From assembly GCF_002095485.1 (NCBI RefSeq), contig NZ_MLFS01000010.1:29072-93071 (forward strand): a stretch of DNA of 64,000 bases, read 5' to 3'. The number at the start of each line of letters is the position of its first letter. Position 1 is the first letter of the stretch. A program made the position numbers and the translations under genes. The notes beneath the pieces are model-generated. The model was not told where the DNA came from, searched no databases, and saw nothing but the letters and a program-made list of their open reading frames with translations. Positions 18,617 through 28,409 of the stretch are shown in pieces. Source of the stretch: Pantoea wallisii. Lineage in GTDB: Bacteria > Pseudomonadota > Gammaproteobacteria > Enterobacterales > Enterobacteriaceae.

Positions 18617-21292
18617 ATGAATGACGAACTCCCCCGGCCCGATCCTGATGCGCTGCTGCTGAATCACAGCGACAGCCATCGTGGCAAACTCAAAATCTAT
18701 TTCGGTGCCTGTGCCGGCGTAGGAAAAACCTTTGCCATGCTGCAGGAGGCGCAACGCCTGCGCGCGCAGGGGCTCGACGTACTGGCCGGCGTGGTGGAGA
18801 CCCACGATCGTGAAGAGACCGCAGCGCTACTGTCAGGGTTGACGGTGTTGCCGCGCCGCGCCACCGGGCGTTCCCGGCATGCGGAGTTTGACCTCGATGC
18901 AGCGCTGGCGCGCCATCCGGCGGTAATTCTGATGGACGAACTGGCACACACCAACGTGCCGGGCTCGCGTCATCCCAAACGCTGGCAGGATATCGAAGAG
19001 TTACTCGACGCCGGCATTGATGTGATCACCACCGTCAACGTACAGCATCTGGAGAGCCTTAATGACGTGGTCGGTGGCGTCACCGGGATTCAGGTGCGTG
19101 AAACCGTGCCCGATCCCTTCTTCGACAGCGCCGATGAAGTCGTGCTGGTGGATCTGTCGCCGGACGATCTGCGCCAGCGCCTGAAAGAGGGCAAAGTCTA
19201 CGTGGGCGATCGCGCCGAGCGGGCCATTGAGAACTTCTTTCGCAAGGGCAACCTGTTTGCGCTGCGCGAGCTGGCGCTGCGGCGCACCGCCGATCGCGTG
19301 GATGACCAGATGCGCGCCTGGCGCGATCGGCAGGGGCGCGACAAAGTGTGGCACACGCGTGATGCCATTTTGCTCTGCATCGGTGACGACACCGGCAGTG
19401 AAAAGCTGGTACGCACCGCGGCACGTCTGGCGGCGCGACTGGGCAGCGTGTGGCACGCAGTATATGTTGAAACGCCGCGCCTGCACCGTCTGCCGGAGGC
19501 GCGGCGCCGCGCCATTCTGCGTACGCTACAGCTGGCGCAGGAGCTGGGGGCGGAAACCGCCACGCTCTCCGATCCGGATGAAGCCCGCGCGGTACTGCGT
19601 TACGCGCGCGAGCACAACCTGGGAAAAATCGTCACCGGTCGCCAGCCGCAGCGGCGCTGGCGGCGTGACAGTTTTGCCCGGCGGCTGGGCGATCTCGGGC
19701 CGGATCTCGATCTGCTGGTGGTTGCCCTGGATGAACCCGTCCGTGATGCTCCGCACCCGCTGAGCGGGCAGCGCGCCAGCAACGAAAAGTGGCGGCTGTT
19801 TCTGCGCGGCTGTCTGATGGCTCTGGTGCTGTGCATTCTGGTGACCGTTGTAGGCCGCTGGCTGCTGGTGGCCTTTGATCCGGCTAACGGCGTGATGATC
19901 TATCTGCTGGCGGTGGTGCTGGTGGCGCTGCGTTTCGGTCGCTGGCCGTCGGTGTTTGCCACGGTGATTAATATCCTCGCGTTTGACCTATTTTTCGTTG
20001 CGCCAACCGGCACCGTCGCGGTCTCGGATCTGCAATATCTGGTGACCTTTGCAGTGATGCTGGCGGTGGGCGTGATTGTCGGCAACCTGACGGCGGGCGT
20101 GCGCTATCAGGCCAACGTGGCACGCCACCGTGAGCAGCGCGCCCGGTATCTGTATGAGATGGCAAAATCGCTCGGCAGCGCACTGACGCCGCAGGATATT
20201 GCCGCCACCAGCCAGCGGGTGATCGACGTTACGCTCCAGGCGCGCAGCCAGCTGCTGCTGCCGGACGAGCAGGGCGAGTTGCGATCGGCCGGAGAGACTC
20301 GCCTCACCGCGCCGCCCGATCCGGGCATTGCCAAATGGAGCTACAGCAAAGGCCAGCCGGCAGGTGCCGGCACCGATACCCTGCCGGCGGTGCCATACCA
20401 GATACTGCCACTGAAGAGCGGCCATCACTGTGTGGGTTTACTGGTGGTAGAGCCGGAAAACCTGCGTCAGCTGATGATTCCGGAGCAGCAGCGGCTGGTG
20501 GAGACCTTTACGGTGCTGATTGCCAACGCGCTGGAGCGCATGGCGCTGTCACACAGCGAGGCCGCTTCGCGTCTGGCGGCGGAGCGGGAGAAGCTGCGCA
20601 ACGCGCTGCTTTCCGCACTCTCCCACGATCTGCGCACGCCGCTGACCGTGCTGTTTGGTCAGGCGGAGATGCTGATGCTCGATCTCGCCAGCGAGCAGTC
20701 GAAATATGCCGGTCAGGCTGGTCAGATTCGCGAACAGACGCTCAGCACCATCCGGCTGGTCAGTAACATGCTCGATATGGCGCGCATTCAGTCTGGCGGC
20801 CTGAATCTGCGTGAGGAGTGGGTGGCGCTGGATGAGGTCATTGGCGGTGCGCTCAGCAGCATGGGGCCGTCGCTGAAAGGGCACGATTTTGTGCTGGATA
20901 TGCCTGAGGACCTGGTGCTGATCAAAGGCGATAGCGCTATGCTGGAGCGGGTGTTTACCAATCTTGTCGAAAATAGCCTGAAATATGCCGGTAATGCGGC
21001 GCAGCACGGTATTCGCGCGTGGCGCGAGCCGTCGCGGCTGGAGATTGCCGTGTGGGATAACGGGCCGGGTATCGCGCCGGAGAATCTGACGCGCATTTTT
21101 GACAAGTTTGCGCGCGGCGATAAAGAGTCGGCGGTGCCGGGCGTTGGCCTTGGTCTGGCTATCAGCAAAACCATTGTTGAGTCGCATGGCGGGCGCATCT
21201 GGGCAGAAAATCGGGTGGAAGGGGGCGCGCTGTTCCGTTTATCGCTGCCGTTGCCGGACGCCCCTGAAATTTCTGAAGAGGGGCTGAAATAA
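18617..21292 (+). CDS. kdpD: KdpD sensor histidine kinase
   Basis: An 891-residue kinase that in E. coli senses K+ limitation and osmotic stress and phosphorylates KdpE. The ATG at 18617 (MNDELPRPDPD) matches the E. coli N-terminus better than an in-frame TTG at 18608. The N-terminal KdpD domain has Walker A GACAGVGKT at 30-38 and MDELAHTNVPGSRH. A universal-stress domain spans about 245-370, four membrane helices about 395-495, then GAF-like and kinase domains. The phosphorylated His670 is in LSHDLRTPLTVLFG; the N-box NLVENSLKYAG and G-box DNGPGI are intact. No kdpE follows; yqhA starts 54 bases on. Confidence 0.95.
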   Translation: MNDELPRPDPDALLLNHSDSHRGKLKIYFGACAGVGKTFAMLQEAQRLRAQGLDVLAGVVETHDREETAALLSGLTVLPRRATGRSRHAEFDLDAALARHPAVILMDELAHTNVPGSRHPKRWQDIEELLDAGIDVITTVNVQHLESLNDVVGGVTGIQVRETVPDPFFDSADEVVLVDLSPDDLRQRLKEGKVYVGDRAERAIENFFRKGNLFALRELALRRTADRVDDQMRAWRDRQGRDKVWHTRDAILLCIGDDTGSEKLVRTAARLAARLGSVWHAVYVETPRLHRLPEARRRAILRTLQLAQELGAETATLSDPDEARAVLRYAREHNLGKIVTGRQPQRRWRRDSFARRLGDLGPDLDLLVVALDEPVRDAPHPLSGQRASNEKWRLFLRGCLMALVLCILVTVVGRWLLVAFDPANGVMIYLLAVVLVALRFGRWPSVFATVINILAFDLFFVAPTGTVAVSDLQYLVTFAVMLAVGVIVGNLTAGVRYQANVARHREQRARYLYEMAKSLGSALTPQDIAATSQRVIDVTLQARSQLLLPDEQGELRSAGETRLTAPPDPGIAKWSYSKGQPAGAGTDTLPAVPYQILPLKSGHHCVGLLVVEPENLRQLMIPEQQRLVETFTVLIANALERMALSHSEAASRLAAEREKLRNALLSALSHDLRTPLTVLFGQAEMLMLDLASEQSKYAGQAGQIREQTLSTIRLVSNMLDMARIQSGGLNLREEWVALDEVIGGALSSMGPSLKGHDFVLDMPEDLVLIKGDSAMLERVFTNLVENSLKYAGNAAQHGIRAWREPSRLEIAVWDNGPGIAPENLTRIFDKFARGDKESAVPGVGLGLAISKTIVESHGGRIWAENRVEGGALFRLSLPLPDAPEISEEGLK

Positions 21293-21346
21293 CTTCACAT
21301 AAGTTCGGTTATACTCGCAGGCTTGTCTGTTGATAAGTGGGAACTT

Positions 21347-21844
21347 ATGGAACGTTTTACCGAAAACCTGATGTATGCATCACGCTGGTTGCTGGCACCG
21401 GTTTACATTGGACTTTCGCTGGGGCTGCTGGCGCTGACCGTTAAATTTTTTCAGGAAATTTTTCACCTGTTGCCCAATATCCTCAGCATCGCGGAAAACG
21501 ATCTGATTCTGCTGCTGCTTTCGCTGGTGGATATGACCCTGGTTGGCGGCTTGCTGGTGATGGTCATGCTCTCCGGCTATGAAAACTTTGTCTCTAAACT
21601 GGATATTGATGAGGGCAAAGAGAAGCTGAGCTGGCTGGGCAAAATGGATTCCGGCTCGCTGAAGAACAAAGTGGCGGCATCGATTGTAGCGATTTCCTCT
21701 ATCCATCTGCTGCGTATTTTTATGGATGCGCGCAATGTCGCGAATGAAAAGCTGATGTGGTACGTCATTATTCACCTGACGTTTGTGCTCTCGGCATTTG
21801 TCATGGGCTGGCTGGATAATATGTCGAAGGTGGATAAGAAGTAA
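21347..21844 (+). CDS. yqhA: YqhA-like membrane protein (UPF0114)
   Basis: A 165-residue inner-membrane protein with about four hydrophobic segments. [37 protein letters not shown] and [19 protein letters not shown] are almost identical to E. coli YqhA. The start at 21347 (MERF) is preferred over the upstream in-frame codon because it matches that protein. Its function is unknown. Its position directly after kdpD, where kdpE is normally found, is unusual. Confidence 0.88.
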   Translation: MERFTENLMYASRWLLAPVYIGLSLGLLALTVKFFQEIFHLLPNILSIAENDLILLLLSLVDMTLVGGLLVMVMLSGYENFVSKLDIDEGKEKLSWLGKMDSGSLKNKVAASIVAISSIHLLRIFMDARNVANEKLMWYVIIHLTFVLSAFVMGWLDNMSKVDKK

Positions 21845-21878
21845 GCCTGCGCCCCCTGGAAAAACCCGCACCGCCTGT

Positions 21879-21949
21879 AGGGTCGCCATTCATGGCGACC
21901 TGCCAATGACCGCACCACTTTCCAGGGTCGCCATTCATGGCGACCCTGG
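21879..21949. repeat. Two family B palindromic repeats
   Basis: GGTCGCCATTCATGGCGACC occurs at 21881-21900 and again inside the longer inverted repeat 21922-21949. The first copy is followed by ATGACCGCAC, as in the kdpC-kdpD copy. They lie between the convergent yqhA and LysR genes and may act as a bidirectional transcript end. Confidence 0.75.
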
Positions 21950-21953
21950 TTGA

Positions 21954-22883
21954 TCACCGCACCGGCTGCGTCCCCGTTAACTGCGGCATCACTTCCCTGA
22001 TCATGGCAAAAAACTGGCGTAACCGGGCAGGGTAATAGCTGGCCCACGGATAGGTCAGCCAGACCGGCAGCGGCGGTGCCTGCCACTCCGGCACCAGCTG
22101 AATCAGATCACCGTTTGCCAAATCCTCCTGTACCACCCACGACGACACCACCGCGGCGCCCATGCCGGCTAAGGCTGCTTTGCGTACCGCGTAAAGACTG
22201 TCGCTGGCAAGACGCGGAGCGATCGCCAGATTTACCGGCTGGCCGTCGCTGATACGCTGCAGCGCAATTTCATTATGGTAAAAGCTGGTCAGCGCCAGCC
22301 ACGGCAGCGTGACAAGCTCAGAAACCTCTTCGACCGGCGGATGCGCCGCCAGCAGGGCAGGCGCAGCAACCACAAAGCGCGGTACCTCGGCCAGCAGCAC
22401 GGCCACCACAGAGGGATCGCCCGGCGCGCCCACCTGAATTGCGCAATCTATATTCTCGCTAATGAAGTCTGGCGTGCGGTCATTTAGCATCCACTCAACG
22501 TTAAGCCGTGGATAGCGCTGCAGGTAATCCACCAGCGGCGCGATCAGCTGATCCTGGCCAAACGCATGCGGCGCACGCACCCGCAGTGTGCCAACCGGAT
22601 CATCCCCTGAACCGGTCAGCGCATCCTCCAGGGCATGCCACGTTGCCACCAGCTGACGCGCCTGCGCATAACAGCGCTCGCCATCGTCCGTCAGTTTCAG
22701 GGCGTGCGTGGTACGCAGAATCAGTTTCAGGCCCAGCCGCTGCTCCAGCGCCTGCAGGCGGCGACTGACGGTTGGCTGTGTGGTGCCCAGCTGCACGGCG
22801 GCGGCAGAGAGCGAACCGCTTTCAACAATGCGGATAAACGTCTGCATCAGTTCGATGCGATCCACGCTGGTAAGATTGCCCAT
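21954..22883 (-). CDS. LysR-type transcriptional regulator
   Basis: A 309-residue regulator. The N-terminal helix-turn-helix is FIRIVESGSLSAAAVQLGTTQPTVSRRLQALEQRLG (about 17-52), followed by the substrate-binding domain from about residue 95 (GTLRVRAPHAFGQDQLIAP). It belongs to the CrgA/DhcR-like group that often controls a divergent transporter or reductase. The divergent MFS efflux gene begins 93 bases away, so that gene and autoregulation are the likely targets. The inducer is unknown. Confidence 0.85.
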   Translation of the reverse strand: MGNLTSVDRIELMQTFIRIVESGSLSAAAVQLGTTQPTVSRRLQALEQRLGLKLILRTTHALKLTDDGERCYAQARQLVATWHALEDALTGSGDDPVGTLRVRAPHAFGQDQLIAPLVDYLQRYPRLNVEWMLNDRTPDFISENIDCAIQVGAPGDPSVVAVLLAEVPRFVVAAPALLAAHPPVEEVSELVTLPWLALTSFYHNEIALQRISDGQPVNLAIAPRLASDSLYAVRKAALAGMGAAVVSSWVVQEDLANGDLIQLVPEWQAPPLPVWLTYPWASYYPARLRQFFAMIREVMPQLTGTQPVR

Positions 22884-22976
22884 ACGTAATCCGTATAACA
22901 GTTCTGTGTTTCAGCAGTCTACCGCGTATGGCGGTGACGCGCTTTAATAAGCGCACTTTCACGGGAGAAACCGATT

Positions 22977-24186
22977 ATGTCTGCTATTTCACACTCAGCT
23001 GCACTGCCAGCTGAAAAGCTGCCCACTCCGCTGGTCTTTACCCTGGCCGCAGGCGCCGGACTGAGCGTGGCGTCAATCTATTACAGCCAGCCGATGCTGG
23101 ATATCATCAGCAAACAGTTCAACGTCGGGATTGGCAGCGTCGGTATGGTGCCGATGCTGACCCAGGCGGGCTACGCACTCGGCATTCTGCTGCTGGCCCC
23201 GCTCGGAGACCGCCACGATCGGCGTACCATTATTCTGGTTAAGGGCTTACTGCTGATGGCCGCGCTGCTGCTGTGCGGCTTCTCTGGCGGACTCAACGCG
23301 TTACTGATCGCCAGTTTCGCTACTGGCTTAACCGCCACCGTGGCGCAGGATATTGTGCCGGCCTCCGCTGCACTGGCCCCTGAACGCAGCCGGGGTAAAA
23401 CCGTTGGCACGGTGATGACCGGGCTGCTGGTTGGCATTCTGCTGTCACGCGTGGTGAGCGGCGTCGTCGCCGAGTATTTTGGCTGGCGCACCATGTATAT
23501 GATCGCGGCGGCGGCCGTGCTGTTCAGTAGTCTGGCGCTGTGGCGCGCTTTACCACGCTTCACGCCGGGTACCTCGGTCAGTTATCCGCGCCTGCTGCTG
23601 TCGCTGGCTCATTTGTGGCAGCATCACCAGACACTACGCCGCGCCGCGCTGGCACAAGGTTTACTCTCGGTGAGTTTCAGCGCCTTCTGGTCGACGCTGG
23701 CGCTGATGCTGAGCGAGCGCTTCCATCTGGACAGTGCCGTAGCCGGAGCCTTTGGCCTGGCGGGTGCGGCGGGCGCGCTGGCGGCAGCCGCTGGCCGGCA
23801 GCTTTGCCGACCGCATTGGCCCGGCCCGCGTAACGCAGTACGGCGCCACGCTGGTGATCGCCTCGTTCGCGCTGATGTTCCTGCTGCCGCTTCTGCCGGT
23901 GCCGGCCCAGCTTGGTCTGATTGTCATCAGCACCATCGGCTTTGACCTGGGCGTACAGGCTACGCTGGTGGCGCACCAGACCCTGGTGTACAGCCTGGCG
24001 CCGGAAGCGCGCAGCCGTTTAAATGCGCTGATGTTCACCGTGGTCTTTATCGGTATGGCGGCCGGTGCGGCGCTGGGCAGCCTGGCGCTGGCGCATTTCG
24101 GCTGGACGGGCGTCGTTACGCTTGCCACCTTCGCCGCTGTGCTTGCCTTGCTGATTCGCCTGGCAAGTCGCCATCTGAAAAACTGA
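22977..24186 (+). pseudogene. MFS efflux transporter (DHA1 type), frameshifted
   Basis: The first frame begins at 22977 (GGGAG upstream) and gives a good MFS N-terminal half: SIYYSQPMLDII, then LLLAPLGDRHDRRTIILVKG. It loses sense after GAFGLAGAAGALAA near 23785. The next frame picks up as LAGSFADRIGPARVTQYGATL and runs to 24186 with helices 8-12. The span is 1210 bases, one more than a multiple of three, so one extra base near 23781-23795 (GCGGCAGCCGCTGGCC) explains it. The intact protein would be 402 residues, a sugar/drug efflux carrier probably controlled by the divergent LysR gene. Confidence 0.82.
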
Positions 24187-24239
24187 TCGCAAATCCTGTG
24201 CCAGGCTTAAGGGAGAATGTTATTTAAAAACGGAGCGTT

Positions 24240-25589
24240 ATGAACTTCCTGGCCTGGACCGCCGCCACTGGCGGTCTGTTACTGTTAATGTCACTGGCTT
24301 CCGGCTGGATTCACCGGGGGCCAGTGACCTCGTTTGGTCTCTACCTGTTCGCGGGCGTCCTGTGCGGCCCGTGGATGTTCAATCTGCTGCAAATCGATAT
24401 CATCGGTCACGCTGAGCTCGCTGCGCACATCACTGAAATCACCATGGCAGCCTCACTGTTTATCACCGGGCTCAAGCTGCGTCTGCCGATGAGCGCCCAT
24501 GCGTGGCGTGTGGGCGTCAGGCTGGCCTTCCCGGCCATGCTGCTGACGGTGGCGGGCATGGCATGCCTGATTCACTGGATTACCGGCTTCTCCTGGCCGC
24601 TGTCGCTGGCGTTCGGGGCCATCGTCGCACCCACCGATCCGGTGCTCGCCAGCCTGATCTCGGTGAACGATGCGCGGGACGATGACGCACTGCGCGTGGC
24701 GCTCTCCAGCGAAGCCGGAATGAATGATGGATCGGCGCTGCCGCTGCTGATGCTGGCGCTGCTGCTGATCCAGCCCGAAGCCTTTCAGCTGGGCGATTTT
24801 TCCACCTGGGCGGTAAAAGATGTGATCTGGGCGATTGGCGGCGGTCTGGCCATCGGATACCTGTTCGGGCGCGTGATCGGCGTGCTGGCAACGCACCTGC
24901 GCAGCGCCCATGAGGATGTGGCGCCGAACGATTTTCTGGCGCTGGCGCTGATTGCGCTGAGCTATGCGGCAGCGCAGGCGGTGGATGCCTCCGGTTTTCT
25001 GGCTACCTTTGCGGCCGGTGTCGGCCTGCGTCGTGCTGAACTGCGCGTAACAAAACGTTTTCCGCTGGAGGAGCTGCCGGAAGAGAAGCGCTATTTGCCG
25101 GCGGAAGCGCTGGTCAATCCCAACCAGCGCCTGACACAACGCGGTGGCAGTATGGTGAAGTCGGTTGGCCTGGTGGTCAGTGATGCGCTGTCGTTTGGTG
25201 ATACGATGGAGCGTCTGCTGGCAGCGGGCATGATGGTGGTACTGGGCATTACGCTGGCACATCACTGGAACCTCACCGGAATCGGACTCGGGCTACTGCT
25301 GTTTGTGGTGGTACGGCCGTTAGCGGTCTGGCTGACCACCTGGCGCTGTGAAATGCCGCCAATGCGCCGCCTGCTGATTGGCTGGCTGGGGATTCGCGGT
25401 ATTGGCAGTATTAACTACATCGCCTATGCCTGGGTGCACGGTCTGCATGGCCCGCAGGCGGAACAGATGGTGGATATGGCGCTAACGTTAGTGGTGTGCA
25501 GCATCATACTGCATGGCATAACGGTGACGCCGTTATTAAACTGGCGTGCGGCCCGTCAGGCGGCGCGCGCAGAACACGACGAAACGTGA
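24240..25589 (+). CDS. CPA1-type Na+(K+)/H+ antiporter
   Basis: A 449-residue membrane protein with about twelve hydrophobic segments. It has the cation-site motifs GAIVAPTDPVLASL and SSEAGMNDGSALPLLML of the NhaP/CPA1 family. A charged cytoplasmic loop at about 285-305 (EELPEEKRYLPAEALVNPNQR) is unusual but keeps the frame. It lacks a C-terminal TrkA-like domain. GGAG precedes the ATG. It probably helps with sodium or pH homeostasis; the ion is not determined by sequence. Confidence 0.82.
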   Translation: MNFLAWTAATGGLLLLMSLASGWIHRGPVTSFGLYLFAGVLCGPWMFNLLQIDIIGHAELAAHITEITMAASLFITGLKLRLPMSAHAWRVGVRLAFPAMLLTVAGMACLIHWITGFSWPLSLAFGAIVAPTDPVLASLISVNDARDDDALRVALSSEAGMNDGSALPLLMLALLLIQPEAFQLGDFSTWAVKDVIWAIGGGLAIGYLFGRVIGVLATHLRSAHEDVAPNDFLALALIALSYAAAQAVDASGFLATFAAGVGLRRAELRVTKRFPLEELPEEKRYLPAEALVNPNQRLTQRGGSMVKSVGLVVSDALSFGDTMERLLAAGMMVVLGITLAHHWNLTGIGLGLLLFVVVRPLAVWLTTWRCEMPPMRRLLIGWLGIRGIGSINYIAYAWVHGLHGPQAEQMVDMALTLVVCSIILHGITVTPLLNWRAARQAARAEHDET

Positions 25590-25615
25590 TTTTCTGGAAA
25601 TTACTGGAGCCTATT

Positions 25616-25963
25616 ATGAAAGCATTGCTTATCGCCCTGTTTGGGCTTTCCCTGTCGGCCAGCGCCCTGGCTGATGATACGGACGCCGATGCACAGGAAA
25701 ATGTCTACGCCAGCCAGCTTTGTCATATCGTCAGCAGCGAACAAAAAACCGGTGATATGCAGAGCTATACCGAAAAAATGAAAACCCAGCTGGCCGGGGG
25801 CCAGTCACCTTCCGCCATGAATAAGCCTTCGTTTAACGAAGAGACCGCGCAGGAAGTGGTGAATGGCTGGCTGGAGCTGGGTGAAGAGGAGCGGGCAAAA
25901 CTGCGTCACGATCAGCAGCAGTGCGAGCAGACGGTCATGACACAGTTCCAGCAGCAGGATTAA
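25616..25963 (+). CDS. Small exported protein of unknown function
   Basis: A 115-residue protein. The ATG at 25616 follows TGGAG, and a signal peptide of about 19 residues ends in ASALA. The mature part is acidic and helical and has two cysteines (ASQLCHIV and QQCEQTV) that could form a disulfide in the periplasm. I do not recognise the family. It begins 26 bases after the antiporter and is followed by a strong terminator, so the two genes probably share a transcript. Confidence 0.7.
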   Translation: MKALLIALFGLSLSASALADDTDADAQENVYASQLCHIVSSEQKTGDMQSYTEKMKTQLAGGQSPSAMNKPSFNEETAQEVVNGWLELGEEERAKLRHDQQQCEQTVMTQFQQQD

Positions 25964-26036
25964 GTCATTGTTAACGGGTTTGTTAACATGACCGGAACAG
26001 GACATTTATCGTAATCCGCCGGATTACAGATAGAAT

Positions 26037-26062
26037 ACGCGCCTTTTCAGGCGCGTTTTTTT
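26037..26062 (+). terminator. Rho-independent terminator
   Basis: ACGCGCC and GGCGCGT form a perfect seven-base stem with a six-base loop followed by seven Ts. It closes the antiporter/small exported protein unit. A second small stem (GTAATCC/GGATTAC) lies just before it at 26011-26027. Confidence 0.9.
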
Positions 26063-26175
26063 ATGGCTTTTTTGTACGAAATGCGTACATTATCGCCAAA
26101 TCGAAATCAGACATGCATCACATAACGAGACGCAGCCCTCAAGGCTGCCATTTTTCATATCGGCTACCGGGCAAG

Positions 26176-27072
26176 ATGATTACACGTCGTGGTTTTATAA
26201 TGGCTGGCACTGCCACTCTCCTTTCAATGACAACGGGCAAACTATTTGCGCGCGATGACATCATTCCGCTGTGGCCGGACGACCCGCCGGGCGGCGGTGG
26301 CCCCTCGGGCTTGCTGAAAGTGAGTGCCAACGGTTCATGGACCAATATTGTCTCGCCGGCGATTCAGCGCTTTCGTCCGGAAAACCCCAACGGCGAAGCG
26401 GTGATTGTCGCGGCAGGCGGCGGCTACCGTTTTATCGGCATGGGGCGTGAAGCCTGGCCGGTGGCACGCTGGCTGAACGCCAATGGCTATACCGCATATG
26501 TGCTGAGCTACCGTTTACCCGGCGAAAAGTGGCAGGCGGGCAATCTGGCGCCGTTACAGGATGCGCAGCGCGCCATTCGCATGGTGCGATCGATGGAGCA
26601 GAAGGTGCATCTGCTGGGCTTCTCCGCCGGCGGGCATCTGCTGGGCATGGCGGCGGCGCGCCCTGGTTTTACCTCCTATCCGGCGCAGGATTCACTGGAT
26701 GACATCATCCCCAGCGCAGACAGTGTAGGGCTGATCTATCCGGTGATTACCCTTGAGGCGCCCTATCAGCACACCCGCACGCACCAGATGATGGTGGGCA
26801 ACAACGCTACGCCCACTCAGGAAGCGAACTGGTCGGTGCAAAATTACGTCACCCGTGATTTTCCCGCGACTTTTCTTGCTCAGGCGGAGGACGACCGCAC
26901 CTCCAACCCGCACAATACCGAGCTGATGCGCGATGCCTGCCGCCGGATGCGCGTGCCGGTCGAACTGATTGAATTGAGCAGCGGCGGCCACGGTTTTGGC
27001 CTGGGTAAAGCGGGCACGCCTGCTGCGCTGTGGGATCAGGCCTACGTACGCTGGCTGGATAAGCTGGGTTAA
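26176..27072 (+). CDS. Exported alpha/beta hydrolase (BD-FAE/acetyl-esterase type) with Tat-like signal
   Basis: A 298-residue esterase. The start at 26176 opens with ITRRGFIMAGTATLL, a twin-arginine signal with the hydrophobic run just behind it; a longer frame from 26113 would bury this. The hydrolase core has VIVAAGGGYRFIGMG (oxyanion side), the nucleophile elbow LLGFSAGGHLLG, the acid in AQAEDDRTSN and the catalytic His in SGGHGFGLG. It resembles xylan/acetyl esterases that act on sugar esters. It is a single gene behind a terminator. Substrate unknown. Confidence 0.8.
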   Translation: MITRRGFIMAGTATLLSMTTGKLFARDDIIPLWPDDPPGGGGPSGLLKVSANGSWTNIVSPAIQRFRPENPNGEAVIVAAGGGYRFIGMGREAWPVARWLNANGYTAYVLSYRLPGEKWQAGNLAPLQDAQRAIRMVRSMEQKVHLLGFSAGGHLLGMAAARPGFTSYPAQDSLDDIIPSADSVGLIYPVITLEAPYQHTRTHQMMVGNNATPTQEANWSVQNYVTRDFPATFLAQAEDDRTSNPHNTELMRDACRRMRVPVELIELSSGGHGFGLGKAGTPAALWDQAYVRWLDKLG

Positions 27073-27298
27073 ATGGCCGCACTGATGCTCTTCAGGGCGG
27101 CTTTACTCATCTTCATTTCCGCTTTTACAGGGCATAAAAGCGCGGGTTTTTAGATAAATATCTTTAATTATCAATCTTCTAAAAAGGCTTTGAACAAGTC
27201 GTAAAATTCTTTGCGTTATCTCTTCAGCGCAGCTTTCTCTAAAGTTCATTTCAGCAGCACGACACCCAAATTTGAACATCACTTTAGAGGAACACACC

Positions 27299-27940
27299 AT
27301 GTCTAAACTTGACCTGCTCGACCCACAGAACTCCACCCTGATCTTCATCGACCACCAGCCACAGATGGCATTTGGTGTGGCCAATATCGATCGCCAGCAG
27401 CTCAAAAATAATACTGTCGCTTTGGCGAAAGCGGGCAAAATTTTCGACGTGCCGGTGATTTACACCTCTGTTGAAACCGAAAGTTTTAGCGGCTACATCT
27501 GGCCGGAACTGCTGGCGGTACATCCTGAATCGCAGCCAATTGAGCGCACCTCAATGAACTCATGGGAAGATGAGAAATTTGTTGAAGCGGTGAAGAAAAC
27601 CGGCCGTAAGAAACTGATTATCTCTGCACTGTGGACGGAAGTGTGCCTGACCTTCCCGGCCCTGATGGCGCTGAAAGAGGGGTTTGAGGTGTACGTAGTG
27701 ACCGATACTTCAGGTGGTACCAGTGTGGATGCTCATGAGCGCTCTGTTCAGCGTATGGTGCAGGCCGGTGCCGTACCGGTGACCTGGCAGCAGGTGCTGC
27801 TGGAGTATCAGCGTGACTGGTCACGCAAAGAGACCTATGACGCGGTGATGGATCTGGTGCGTGAGCACAGCGGTGCCTACGGAATGGGCGTAGATTACGC
27901 TTACACCATGGTGCACAAAGCCCCGCAGCGCCAGGGCTGA
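27299..27940 (+). CDS. Isochorismatase-family cysteine hydrolase, YcaC-like
   Basis: A 213-residue cytoplasmic hydrolase. The triad of the family is visible: Asp18 in IFIDHQ, Lys104/105 in GRKKLIIS and Cys116 in TEVCLTFP, with the cis-peptide ALWTEV. It resembles E. coli YcaC (GFEVYVVTDTSGG against GFDVFVVTDASG). AGAGG precedes the ATG at 27299. It is a single gene ended by a terminator at 27956. Such proteins hydrolyse amides or imides; the substrate is unknown. Confidence 0.82.
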   Translation: MSKLDLLDPQNSTLIFIDHQPQMAFGVANIDRQQLKNNTVALAKAGKIFDVPVIYTSVETESFSGYIWPELLAVHPESQPIERTSMNSWEDEKFVEAVKKTGRKKLIISALWTEVCLTFPALMALKEGFEVYVVTDTSGGTSVDAHERSVQRMVQAGAVPVTWQQVLLEYQRDWSRKETYDAVMDLVREHSGAYGMGVDYAYTMVHKAPQRQG

Positions 27941-27955
27941 ACAATCATCGAACAC

Positions 27956-27980
27956 GAGGGCCTTGCGGGGCCCTCTTGTA
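27956..27980 (+). terminator. Terminator after the isochorismatase-family gene
   Basis: GAGGGCC pairs with GGCCCTC in 27956-27975, followed by TTGTATT. The stem is strong and the T-tract moderate. It also marks the edge of the AT-rich island. Confidence 0.7.
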
Positions 27981-28409
27981 TTACTGCCATGGGCTGCTAT
28001 AGACCTGTACTTTTATCTCATTGAGCGTATCTGATTTAATCACGGTAATGACGTCTTTATGGGAAGCGCTACGCCAGCAGTCGGCTACCACATCGCAGCT
28101 GCTCTGACGCGTATAACCTATTGAAGTAAGCCAGGTATTGACCGGATTAATGTCATTAACACCATAAAATGTTATTGATGCAATTTTTGCTTCAGGACCA
28201 CTGACATTATTAAAGTCGAAATCATAATGAGGAGAAATTCTTGGCATGTCTTTCAGCAGTTGTGGTGTGTAAAAATTATATTCACTTATATTTTGCTCAC
28301 TATAATGTGCGCTGCCCGCCAGTGCCATTCTAAGGGTTGGCCAAAGGAAGATAGCTGCGATAACAATCAGTAGCATTATCACAACGAAGATTTTACCCAT
28401 CCGCGTCAT
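27981..28409 (-). CDS. Unknown membrane-anchored protein, second gene of an overlapping pair
   Basis: A 142-residue protein with one N-terminal membrane helix (FVVIMLLIVIAAIFLWPTL, about 8-26) and an external domain. The domain has two cysteines close together (SSCDVVADCW), a likely disulfide, and aromatic stretches such as EYNFYTPQLL and HYDFDFNNV. I do not recognise a named family. Its start overlaps the stop of the upstream gene by four bases (ATGA), so the two are translationally coupled and probably act together. Base composition is much richer in A+T than most of the window, suggesting transfer. Confidence 0.65.
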   Translation of the reverse strand: MTRMGKIFVVIMLLIVIAAIFLWPTLRMALAGSAHYSEQNISEYNFYTPQLLKDMPRISPHYDFDFNNVSGPEAKIASITFYGVNDINPVNTWLTSIGYTRQSSCDVVADCWRSASHKDVITVIKSDTLNEIKVQVYSSPWQ

